DNA of 10,122 nt. Source: JALRAP01 sp046340555. Lineage in GTDB: Bacteria; Bacteroidota; Bacteroidia; AKYH767-A; OLB10. The stretch covers positions 1 through 10,122 of the forward strand of contig JBKDSL010000166.1 of NCBI GenBank assembly GCA_046340555.1, in the 5' to 3' direction. The notes below the pieces were generated by a model that saw only the letters and a list, made by a program, of their open reading frames with translations, was not told the DNA's origin and ran no database searches. The position numbers and the translations under genes were made by a program. Positions within the stretch are counted from its first letter, which is position 1; every line of letters begins with the position of its first letter. Of the stretch, positions 1 to 6,749 are shown piece after piece.

Positions 1-606
1 CCCCCAAAGTATTTGTCTCAAGCCATCAACAGCCTTGGCATAATTGAAGTCTCTTTTTTGCCTGATTTGTGGTAACAGGTGCGTAGCACGTTCGATAGGC
101 CCGGCCACTAGCAAAGGGAAAAAGCTAACGAACACGGAGTAATCAATAAAATTCTTTTCAGGTTTGATCCGGTCCTTATACAAATCAAATACGTATGAAA
201 GGCCGTGAAACGTATAAAAGGAAATGCCAACTGGTAGTATCACTTCCAAGGTGGCAGGATTACTTTGAATTCCTAAAAGAGCCAATCCATCAGCAACCGA
301 ACTGACGAAAAAATTGTAGTACTAGAAAACCCCCAGGAAACCAAGATTAATGATGACGCTGATCCAAAGCCATGACTTTTTTATTGACTTGTTTGGCGCC
401 TCATGGATTTTAATGCCTGTGAAATAATCCAAGAAGGTGGAAAATATGAGAAGAAACATGAACCGCCAGTCCCAACAGGCATAAAAGAAATAGCTGGAAA
501 CCAGCAACAGAATGTTCTGCAAACGCAAATTGCGCTTTGTTGCAAACCAATAAAGGAAGAAAACAACGGGTAGGAAAAACGCAAAGCTAATGGAGTTGAA
601 AAGCAT
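1..606 (-). pseudogene. AlgI-like MBOAT family O-acyltransferase, interrupted by an in-frame TAG and cut by the window edge
   Basis: Membrane-bound O-acyltransferase of the AlgI type, which acylates extracellular polysaccharide or other surface substrates using acyl groups passed across the membrane. The start ATG (604-606) opens with the family's usual N-terminus (MLFNSISFAFFLP), followed by WFATKRNLRLQN and SSYFFYACWDWRF, and several hydrophobic helices. Codon 95 (322-324) is TAG. Reading on in the same frame from 321 to 1 gives 107 more codons without a stop and with clear family motifs: YYNFF, LPVGISFYTFHGLSY, SFFPLLVAGPIERA and LLPQI. Family members usually have Lys just before YYNFF, so one base change (AAG to TAG) explains the stop. 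The family is roughly 450-500 residues; only 202 codons are in view and the conserved catalytic His lies outside. It follows the glycan genes on the same strand after a 244-bp gap. It may be a recent nonsense pseudogene or a base error. Confidence 0.85.
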
Positions 607-850
607 AATATCTCAAAGCTTCGTATTGACCATTGGCATAATTATGACCTTATGGAGCGCTATTCTTATTACTTACCAATTAAGATGCCTCACGAAAGTA
701 ATAACAAATTTATGGAGCGACAAATATCTATTGTAAAATGGTTTATTTCCATAATATGCCGCTTTCTACATAAAATTCTAACTAAACATGCAGCCATAAT
801 TATCAAACTTTCCAATTACGTTCATCAAATCCAATTAATTAACCAATCAT
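607..850. other. Intergenic region between the GT-C gene and the MBOAT gene
   Basis: This 244-bp AT-rich gap has no convincing gene; a 70-codon open frame on the plus strand has no recognisable motifs. It contains a 10-bp direct repeat TTATGGAGCG at 650-659 and 710-719, exactly 60 bases apart, and a 10-bp palindrome CATAATTATG at 637-646. No hairpin followed by a T-run was found, so I call no terminator. The gap is long for an operon, so the MBOAT gene may have its own promoter here. Confidence 0.5.
705..712 (-). promoter_or_regulatory. Candidate Bacteroidota -7 promoter element before the MBOAT gene
   Basis: Read on the minus strand this is TAAATTTG, a full match to the TAnnTTTG -7 consensus of Bacteroidota, about 100 bases before the MBOAT start. 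No good -33 TTG partner is found at the expected distance, and an 8-base pattern like this is common in AT-rich DNA, so the call is weak. Confidence 0.25.
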
Positions 851-2311
851 TTATTGGGTTCTAAAAAATCGCTTGAATTTGATAAGAATCGAATTTTCAG
901 GTGAGATAAATCGATGCAGAACAAAAGTCAGCCCTATGAGAAGCGTTGGAAAAGCCAGATGGAAATACCGTGTTTCGGACCTTTCCATAAATATGGGGAA
1001 AAACAGCACTAGGTATATGGGGATCAATAGCAGCAAAAAAGAACTGCCATTTTTTCTGAAAATCAGCATCAAGCCTATCATGCCGAAAATCAAAGCTGCA
1101 TAGTATAGGACCGACTGAAGAACTTTGATGAATATTTGATAGGTGTGAAAGCAGGGCGAACTTGAAGAAATTGGCATGAAATAGCTTCCACTATGAATCA
1201 GAAAATGCTTGACCAACACCAATGGTGTAAGTAAGTGATAGGAAATGGGATGATCTTTCTTATAGGCTTCAGTAAGATCATTAAAAATCGCAATGGTGCG
1301 CTGCTCCAAAGAATCATTCGGTCCTTTTAGATATGATCCATAAACGGTCCTGGCTTCATGGATTTTCTCGATTGTCAGGTTTGCACCCAAAATCCTTGAG
1401 GGTATTTCGTATTCGCAAGGCAAACCTTCCACAGGCTCAAAATAGCAGCCGGCACTTCGTTTATCCCAACTGACATAACTCTCTCCAATTGATTGAATAA
1501 AACTATAAACTGCAAGTGTTGCGTTTGAATATCCATATCCGGCATTAACATCCTGCTGAAATGGGACGAACCTCTGAAATACTATGAAGTTTCTTACAGT
1601 CCACGGAAGATTTATGATGAAAAAGGGGGCAATGACACAAATCGAACAAACAACCGTTTTCCTAAGATTGTAAACTAGACCATGATTCCTGTGAAACCAC
1701 AAGAATTCAATTCCAACCGCTATAAACAACAAAGAAAGATAGGGCTTGAACAAAACAGTAAGTGCCAAGAAAATTCCTGAATAGACAAGGTCTTTCCAGT
1801 TCCTGCCTTGGGTTAGATAAACATAATGCAGATATAAGAAGATGCCGATGAATGCCGTTCCAAGACTTTCTGTGAGGATAGCGATATCGAAAATCGTTAT
1901 GTGAAAGGTTGCCAACGATAAGACAATGAAAACCCAAAACGCGCTTCTCAATCCTATAAGCATGGATGTGAGTTTTCCCATGCAATAAATAGAAATGCTG
2001 CCTATAAGAACTTGTAATACCACAAGAGCCGACAAAGCCAATTCTTTGGAGGTGAATAGTCGAAACACCATATATAAGGAACCCAAATAGGGCATTCTAC
2101 CCGCCTTGGCATCATCATAGTAATAGGTGCCTTCACTTAGTAAATTATCTATCGGGGTGATGTACGAATGTGCATCGCCAGACATACTTGCAATTCCCAT
2201 GAAGCTTCCAGTACCATTGCATTTGGAAAGGTGTACCAGGTAAAATACGGAGGCAAGTTTCACTAGGAACACCAATAGGATGATGGCTATTGGCCTAAGC
2301 GGACTTTTCAT
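851..2311 (-). CDS. Polytopic GT-C family glycosyltransferase (GT39/PMT_2-like)
   Basis: Integral membrane protein, likely transferring a sugar from a polyprenyl-phosphate donor to a glycan or lipid on the outer face of the inner membrane. It has 486 residues from the ATG at 2309-2311. The frame stays open up to 2398, but that part overlaps the glycosyltransferase gene upstream and precedes the first hydrophobic helix, so I reject the longer start. An N-terminal helix (about 8-28) leads into a loop with SGDAHSY (Asp46), the position of the acidic catalytic residue of GT-C enzymes. Then come RMPYLGSLY (72-80), a TES motif (147-149), PWTVRNFIVF (236-245) and many helices; MERSETRYF (442-450) precedes the last helix. 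These are typical of ArnT/PMT_2-like proteins. It starts 1 base after the stop of the GtrB-like gene, so the two are surely co-transcribed and probably work in series. Sugar and acceptor are unknown. Confidence 0.8.
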   Translation of the reverse strand: MKSPLRPIAIILLVFLVKLASVFYLVHLSKCNGTGSFMGIASMSGDAHSYITPIDNLLSEGTYYYDDAKAGRMPYLGSLYMVFRLFTSKELALSALVVLQVLIGSISIYCMGKLTSMLIGLRSAFWVFIVLSLATFHITIFDIAILTESLGTAFIGIFLYLHYVYLTQGRNWKDLVYSGIFLALTVLFKPYLSLLFIAVGIEFLWFHRNHGLVYNLRKTVVCSICVIAPFFIINLPWTVRNFIVFQRFVPFQQDVNAGYGYSNATLAVYSFIQSIGESYVSWDKRSAGCYFEPVEGLPCEYEIPSRILGANLTIEKIHEARTVYGSYLKGPNDSLEQRTIAIFNDLTEAYKKDHPISYHLLTPLVLVKHFLIHSGSYFMPISSSSPCFHTYQIFIKVLQSVLYYAALIFGMIGLMLIFRKNGSSFLLLLIPIYLVLFFPIFMERSETRYFHLAFPTLLIGLTFVLHRFISPENSILIKFKRFFRTQ

Positions 2312-2312
2312 A

Positions 2313-3236
2313 TCACATGTGTTTCTCCTTGATGATGTATACAGGGCGCTTCCTGGATTCATCATAAATCCTCCAGATATATTCGCCAATAAATCCAAGC
2401 ATCAACATGATGAGTCCACCTATGATCAGAATCAGCACCATGATTGGCGCCCATCCTTTAAAAGGAAAGTTGTGAACCAAACGATTGTAGATGATCAATC
2501 CGGCATATATGAAACCCAGACATGCCGTGATAAAACCCAATAGCGACATGAAACGTATAGGCAGATAAGATGTATTCACCATGCCATCGATGAAATACTT
2601 TATTTTACGGGATAGCGTCCACTGCGATTTTCCAATTTCTCTTTTGATGCGGTTGTAGCGGATAAATTTGACGCCGAAACCCAACCATAAAACATCACCT
2701 TGGAAAAACCGATTACGTTCATCGATACAATTCAGTTCCGCAACAGCCTTTTGGTCGAGCAGCATGAAATCAAATCCCCCTTTGGGCATACGTGGATTTC
2801 CCAGTTTCATGAGACTATAAAAAACTTTTGAAAATGCAGCCGCCCAAAAGCCGTCTTCTCGCTCTTGTCTGCTACAAATAATAATCTCGTTTCCTCTTGC
2901 CCATTGCTGAATCATGTTTTCAATTAGCTCGATTGGCTCTTGTAAATCTGCCGACATGATGATGGATGCGTCTCCAGTTACATGCTTCAGACCTGCGATG
3001 ACAGCCGGTACCTGTCCGAAATTGCGTGAGAACGAAATTACCTTGGCCTTTGAATCGGATTGATGTATGGCCATCAATTCATCCATTGAATTATCGTCAG
3101 AACCATCATTAACAAAAACAAACTCATAGTCATAGCTTGGTAGAGCCTTGCCAAAAAGTGATGTGATCTTTTGGTATGTGGGCGTAATAGAACCTTGGTT
3201 GCGGAAGACCGGGATGACGAAGGAAACCTTTTTCAT
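2313..3236 (-). CDS. GtrB/ArnC-like polyprenyl-phosphate glycosyltransferase (GT2)
   Basis: Probably transfers a sugar from a nucleotide donor to undecaprenyl phosphate at the cytoplasmic face of the inner membrane, giving the lipid-linked donor for a GT-C enzyme. The 307-residue protein starts at the ATG 3234-3236, where MKKVSFVIPV begins the GT-A fold; the open frame extends 21 codons further but that stretch has no family character. Motifs are FVNDGSDDNS (41-50) for nucleotide binding, SADLQEP (95-101) for the metal/donor site, RNRFFQGDVLWLGF (174-187), and RIKREIGKSQW (196-206). Two C-terminal helices (about 229-252 and 263-287) are followed by GEYIWRIYDESRKRP (284-298), the classic end of GtrB/ArnC/DPM-type enzymes. 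Length fits the family. The GT-C gene follows with a 1-base gap. A flippase of GtrA type is not in view. The donor sugar cannot be told. Confidence 0.9.
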   Translation of the reverse strand: MKKVSFVIPVFRNQGSITPTYQKITSLFGKALPSYDYEFVFVNDGSDDNSMDELMAIHQSDSKAKVISFSRNFGQVPAVIAGLKHVTGDASIIMSADLQEPIELIENMIQQWARGNEIIICSRQEREDGFWAAAFSKVFYSLMKLGNPRMPKGGFDFMLLDQKAVAELNCIDERNRFFQGDVLWLGFGVKFIRYNRIKREIGKSQWTLSRKIKYFIDGMVNTSYLPIRFMSLLGFITACLGFIYAGLIIYNRLVHNFPFKGWAPIMVLILIIGGLIMLMLGFIGEYIWRIYDESRKRPVYIIKEKHM

Positions 3237-3296
3237 ACTATGATAACATGTTGATTTGCAATTGTTTGATTTGTAATTAAAAATACACCTTGGAAC

Positions 3297-3304
3297 CAAA
3301 ATTA
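3297..3304 (-). promoter_or_regulatory. Candidate -7 promoter element before the GtrB-like gene
   Basis: Minus-strand TAATTTTG matches TAnnTTTG in full and would start a transcript with a leader of about 50 bases before the ATG at 3236. The upstream -33 TTG element is not clear. The 160-bp gap after the aminotransferase gene makes a separate promoter reasonable, but evidence is limited to this short match. Confidence 0.3.
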
Positions 3305-3346
3305 ATGATTTAACCCACAGTCATACCATGGATTATGAATAGTAGA

Positions 3347-3414
3347 ATCGACCATGTTTGAATACGAAACGAGATCAACATGATTTAGCCTAGAGATCAA
3401 CCATGTTGGTTGAT
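3347..3414. repeat. Three related short direct repeats and a perfect 7-bp hairpin at the aminotransferase 3' end
   Basis: The motif ATCGACCATGTTTG (3347-3360) recurs as ATCAACATGATTT (3374-3386) and ATCAACCATGTTGG (3396-3409); copies two and three also share GAGATCAAC exactly (3371-3379 and 3393-3401). The third copy forms a perfect inverted repeat, ATCAACC (3396-3402) with GGTTGAT (3408-3414), loop 5 bases, overlapping the aminotransferase stop codon. No T-run follows on either strand, so it is not a standard intrinsic terminator. It could be an mRNA stem, a protein site, or chance. Confidence 0.35.
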
Positions 3415-4470
3415 GATATTTGCGATGCGATGAATATCATCTGTTAACAGGCCCACATACAAAGGCAGGCACATCACTCTTTCTGCTATGTGTTCTGAAA
3501 CTGGCATGGCAGGTGCGTGCACATAAGGCAATTTGTTCAGAGATGGATAAAAATACCTACGCGGGAAAATGTTATTACTATTCAATTCTACCTGAGCGTT
3601 CAATAAATCCTTTTCACTTTTAAAAATGATTGGAAAATAACTATTGTTCCATTCCGTTCCAGGACGAATCTTCAATAGCGTTACTTTGGATTGGTCGATT
3701 AAACTCCGGTAAGCCTCCACAACCGATTTTCTTTTTTCAATGATTTCATCCATGAATGGCAATACAGCCAGACCCATTGCCGCTTGCAACTCCGAAATCT
3801 TACCGTTTATTCCCAATCCATGGAATTCCAAAGGACCGTTGTGACCGAAATTATGATGGTAATAGAGACGTTGATACAAATCCTGATCATTGCAAAATAT
3901 CGCACCACCTTCAGCTGTATGGAAAATTTTAGTTGCATGGAAACTGCATGTACTCACATCACCGAACTGAAAGATGGATTGACCATTAAATCTTATACCG
4001 AAAGCGTGTGCGGCGTCGTATATGACTTTCAATCCATATTGCTTAGCGATCTTGGCAATTGCATCCACATTACAAGGATTACCGTAAACATGTGTTGCTA
4101 ATATGCAAGTGGTTTTTTCGGTAATGGCGGCCTCGATCTTACTTTCGTCGATAGTGAGATATTCGGGATGTATATCGACAAAAACCGGGGTGCAGTTCTC
4201 CCAAACAATGGAAGATGTGGTAGCCACGTAGCTGAATGGCGTGGTGATCACTTCGCCTCCCCTTCCAAGAAGCTTCAAGGCAATTTGAATTGGTACAGTT
4301 CCATTATTGGTGATGATGATATTCGACACACCCAACAACTCTTTGAGCTTTTTTTCCAATTCCAAAACCAACTCTCCTCTGTTCGTGAGCCACGAATTGT
4401 TGAAAGCCCTTTGTACATATTCCTGATAGAGCTCGAGAGGGGGAAGAAACGTTTTGGTTACCGGAATCAT
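3397..4470 (-). CDS. DegT/DnrJ/EryC1/StrS family PLP-dependent sugar aminotransferase
   Basis: Cytoplasmic pyridoxal-phosphate enzyme that aminates a nucleotide-linked keto sugar, usually with glutamate as amino donor, to make an amino-deoxy sugar for surface glycans. The 357-residue length is usual for the family. Visible motifs are NNGTVPIQIAL (55-65, phosphate-binding helix region), TTPFSYVATTSSI (76-88), HVYGNPC (127-133), YDAAHAFG (151-158) with Asp152 for the PLP ring nitrogen, and SFHATKIFHTAEGGA (176-190), where Lys181 should be the Schiff-base lysine. NGKISELQAAMG (222-233) is the usual subunit-interface motif. The HATK-EGG pattern resembles VioA/FdtB-like 3- or 4-aminotransferases, but substrate position cannot be assigned. 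It lies 48 bases after the NeuD-like acyltransferase gene, giving an aminotransferase/acetyltransferase pair like PglE-PglD. The nucleotide-sugar 4,6-dehydratase that should supply the substrate is not in view. Confidence 0.93.
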   Translation of the reverse strand: MIPVTKTFLPPLELYQEYVQRAFNNSWLTNRGELVLELEKKLKELLGVSNIIITNNGTVPIQIALKLLGRGGEVITTPFSYVATTSSIVWENCTPVFVDIHPEYLTIDESKIEAAITEKTTCILATHVYGNPCNVDAIAKIAKQYGLKVIYDAAHAFGIRFNGQSIFQFGDVSTCSFHATKIFHTAEGGAIFCNDQDLYQRLYYHHNFGHNGPLEFHGLGINGKISELQAAMGLAVLPFMDEIIEKRKSVVEAYRSLIDQSKVTLLKIRPGTEWNNSYFPIIFKSEKDLLNAQVELNSNNIFPRRYFYPSLNKLPYVHAPAMPVSEHIAERVMCLPLYVGLLTDDIHRIANIINQHG

Positions 4471-4518
4471 AATTTATCAATTTTCAACTAGCCTTGAATC
4501 ATTCTTGTGTGTTACCCT

Positions 4519-5211
4519 TCAGAGATATTTTTCGCCTATGGCGCGACTTCGAATAGCTTTGGCAGGGACCCCAAAAAGCAATTCCTGATCGCCGCAGCTA
4601 TCCAATAGTAAAGAACCGGCTCCAATGACGGTGTGTGCCCCCACGGTTATTCGATGACTTAATGTTGCACCGATACCAATCGCACTGAATGCGCCAATTA
4701 CCACCCCACCACCAGTTGTTACACCTGGTGCAAGGCTGGAAAATTCGCCCATCCTACTGTCATGGTCAAGGCTTGCATTGGTATTGATTATGGCGAAATT
4801 GCCCACCTCCGTGCAACTGTTGATGACCGCGCCGGCCATGATGGCCACTCCGATTCCTATGGTCACATCCTTGCCGATTTGAGCAGAAGGATGAACAGCC
4901 GAGGCAAACTCCAGGCTAGGTACTAAAGCCCTTAATCGATCATAAATCAATTTTCTTGTCCAATTGTCGCCAACAGCGATAAAGACTTTACAACCTGCAT
5001 GTTCAGCAAGCATCTTGGGAAGACTTTCTTCATTTCCCAAGACCTCATACCCCAAAGTTTTTTCTCCTTTACTTCTATAACTATCGATGAAACCAAGTAT
5101 TTCAAAGCCGCCGTCTTTTTCAAAAATATCGACCAACACCTTCGCATGGCCGGAAGAACCAACGATAATCACCCTCTGGGATTGTATGGAATGGGCCTTC
5201 GGATTTTCCAT
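4519..5211 (-). CDS. NeuD/PglD-like sugar acyltransferase with left-handed beta-helix
   Basis: Probably transfers an acetyl group from acetyl-CoA to an amino or hydroxyl group of a nucleotide sugar in the cytoplasm. The 230-residue protein has the two parts of the NeuD/PglD family. The N-terminal Rossmann-like domain carries VIIVGSSGHAKVLVDIF (14-30) and FIAVGDNWTR (77-86). The C-terminal hexapeptide-repeat helix begins near HPSAQIGKDVTIG (107-119) and ends with FGVPAKAIRSR (213-223). His150 in NASLDHDSRMGEF sits at the place of the PglD catalytic histidine (by family comparison from memory). An aminotransferase follows at 48 bases, so N-acetylation of its amino-sugar product is the simplest role; O-acetylation as in sialic-acid NeuD is the alternative. 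The 108-bp gap upstream has only a one-mismatch -7 element (TATCTTTA on the minus strand, 5270-5277). Confidence 0.9.
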   Translation of the reverse strand: MENPKAHSIQSQRVIIVGSSGHAKVLVDIFEKDGGFEILGFIDSYRSKGEKTLGYEVLGNEESLPKMLAEHAGCKVFIAVGDNWTRKLIYDRLRALVPSLEFASAVHPSAQIGKDVTIGIGVAIMAGAVINSCTEVGNFAIINTNASLDHDSRMGEFSSLAPGVTTGGGVVIGAFSAIGIGATLSHRITVGAHTVIGAGSLLLDSCGDQELLFGVPAKAIRSRAIGEKYL

Positions 5212-5319
5212 GAAACTTTTGGTTGAGCCTTTGCTTATAACCGGCTTGCTAAAGAATAATTACAGCCACTAAAGATACTAAGTGTAGTCGTAACTCGGTA
5301 AAAGCATTGAAAAACAGCC

Positions 5320-6567
5320 TCAACCTTTGATAAGCTCAATGACCGTGATTTCAGGTAAAATTCCTACGCGGCCAGAGTATCCCAAGAACCCAAAACCCCG
5401 ATTTACATACAGGTTCCTGTTTTTTTCGGCATATAAGCCCGCCCAGCGGGGATAAACATATTGCGAGGGACTCCATTTGAAACCAGGGATCTCTACCCCA
5501 AATTGCATACCATGTGTATGTCCAGACAGGGTGAGATGCACGTGATTTTCATCTTTCAAAGTGACCTCCTCCCAATGCGAAGGGTCATGAGAAAGCAGAA
5601 TAGTAAATTCCTCATTTTTCACACCATGCAAGGCCTTGGATAAATCGCCGTATTTGGCAAATCCGCGCCTGTTGCCCCAGTTTTCAACTCCGGCCAAAAC
5701 GATGGATTGGCCATCTTTTTCAATCCGAGTATGACTATTCAAAAGCAATTTGAAGCCCATATCATTTTGATTCTTGATGAGCTTTTCCATATTCTGCTGC
5801 TTGGCATCCAACGAAGGCCATTTCAAATAATCGCCATAGTCATGATTTCCTAAAACGGAATATTTACCGAACCGTGCTTGAAGCGCACCAAAATGCTCCA
5901 ACCATTCATCTAATTCATCGGCTCGGTTGTTTACGAAATCGCCTGTGAATACTACCAAATCGCTTTCTTGCCTGTTCGCTAATTCGATTCCGCGTTTAAC
6001 GGCGTCTTGATCATCCAAGCTTCCGCAATGAATATCTGACAATTGGGTGATACGAAATCCATCGAAGGCATCGGGAAGGTCTTTGAACTTGAGTCGCACG
6101 CGGTGAACCCGATAATCGTATTTCCCCTTGATGGAACCATACAGCAATCCCAGGAATGGGATAGCAGCAATTCCAAATGCCAATTGGCTGATAAATGTGC
6201 GACGTTCGGGAATGAAATACTTGGGTTCTGAAAAGCCGAATGTTTTTTGTCCGAATGTGAAAAGGCCCGCCATTCCCCTAGCCACATCTTCAATCCCAAG
6301 AACAGCAACAATAATCAGTTTAGGCACAATGGAGATGATGATCAGACTGAATATCCACGCAAAGTTTTTAGAAGGCCCCTGTTCGAATTTGCCGATGTAC
6401 CCGAAATATAAAATGATTGCCAATATCATTAGGTCGACACCCCAATAAACCAAGTGGGTGGTTTGAGCTGCAAAAGGCGACCACTTGGCCGTAATAGTAC
6501 GCAATCCGAAGAAAGCGTATAAATCCAATAAGAACCAAACTACTATGGGAATAATGAAACGAAACAT
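5320..6567 (-). CDS. Membrane-anchored metallophosphoesterase (YkuE/YaeI-like)
   Basis: Two-metal calcineurin-type phosphoesterase. Relatives such as YaeI, YkuE and chlamydial LpxG act on phosphodiester or pyrophosphate bonds, in some cases of lipid A precursors. The 415-residue protein starts at the ATG 6565-6567. Hydrophobic segments lie at about 3-22, 38-58, 69-91 and 125-144, so the catalytic domain (from about 170) is membrane-tethered. The metal ligands are all present: LSDIHCGS (Asp178, His180), FTGDFVNN (Asp210), VLGNHDYG (Asn241, His242), LLSHDPSHW (His327), and SGHTHGMQFG (His350, His352). It ends with RVGILPEITVIEL, common in this subfamily. It is on the same strand as the glycan genes but 108 bases before them, so co-transcription is unproven. 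A full-match -7 element (6578-6585) is so near the start codon that the leader would be nearly absent. Exact substrate unknown. Confidence 0.92.
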   Translation of the reverse strand: MFRFIIPIVVWFLLDLYAFFGLRTITAKWSPFAAQTTHLVYWGVDLMILAIILYFGYIGKFEQGPSKNFAWIFSLIIISIVPKLIIVAVLGIEDVARGMAGLFTFGQKTFGFSEPKYFIPERRTFISQLAFGIAAIPFLGLLYGSIKGKYDYRVHRVRLKFKDLPDAFDGFRITQLSDIHCGSLDDQDAVKRGIELANRQESDLVVFTGDFVNNRADELDEWLEHFGALQARFGKYSVLGNHDYGDYLKWPSLDAKQQNMEKLIKNQNDMGFKLLLNSHTRIEKDGQSIVLAGVENWGNRRGFAKYGDLSKALHGVKNEEFTILLSHDPSHWEEVTLKDENHVHLTLSGHTHGMQFGVEIPGFKWSPSQYVYPRWAGLYAEKNRNLYVNRGFGFLGYSGRVGILPEITVIELIKG

Positions 6568-6749
6568 GATAGTAATACAAAGTTAGGGCAGAAATCAGCC
6601 TTTAACGTGGATACTTAAACAATAACATAATGAAGTTGTTTTATCCTGCCAATTAGAATCAATTGATTTGGGTCTTTATACTACAGATTTCCAATAAAGT
6701 GCACCCAAAAAAAGCATAAACTTGGTATTATCTTTATCTTGCCGATTAT
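6568..6749. other. Divergent intergenic region between phosphoesterase and alpha/beta hydrolase genes
   Basis: This 182-bp region must hold the promoters of both flanking genes. On the minus strand TAACTTTG (6578-6585) matches TAnnTTTG in full; on the plus strand TATCTTTA (6729-6736) matches at seven of eight positions, 13 bases before the hydrolase ATG. Neither has a clear -33 TTG at the right distance. No gene, palindrome or terminator was seen. Confidence 0.3.

Noticed and set aside
322..324. TAG as a recoded sense codon across the genome
   Set aside because: The DUF1801 gene ends in TAG at the expected family length, so TAG acts as a normal stop.
652..864. 70-codon plus-strand open frame in the gap before the MBOAT gene
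   Set aside because: No family motif, AT-driven composition, and it overlaps the end of the GT-C gene.
2312..2398. 29-codon N-terminal extension of the GT-C gene
   Set aside because: It lies inside the 3' end of the GtrB-like gene in another frame, has no hydrophobic or family character, and an ATG 1 base after the upstream stop fits better.
3237..3299. 21-codon extension of the GtrB-like gene
   Set aside because: The stretch is Asn/Lys/Cys-rich and unlike the family; MKKVSFVIPV is the usual start of the fold.
3396..3414. Intrinsic terminator at the aminotransferase 3' end
   Set aside because: A perfect 7-bp stem is present, but no T-run follows in the minus direction.
3784..4491. Two plus-strand open frames of about 105 codons
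   Set aside because: Both are antisense to the aminotransferase gene, whose conserved motifs show the minus strand is coding.
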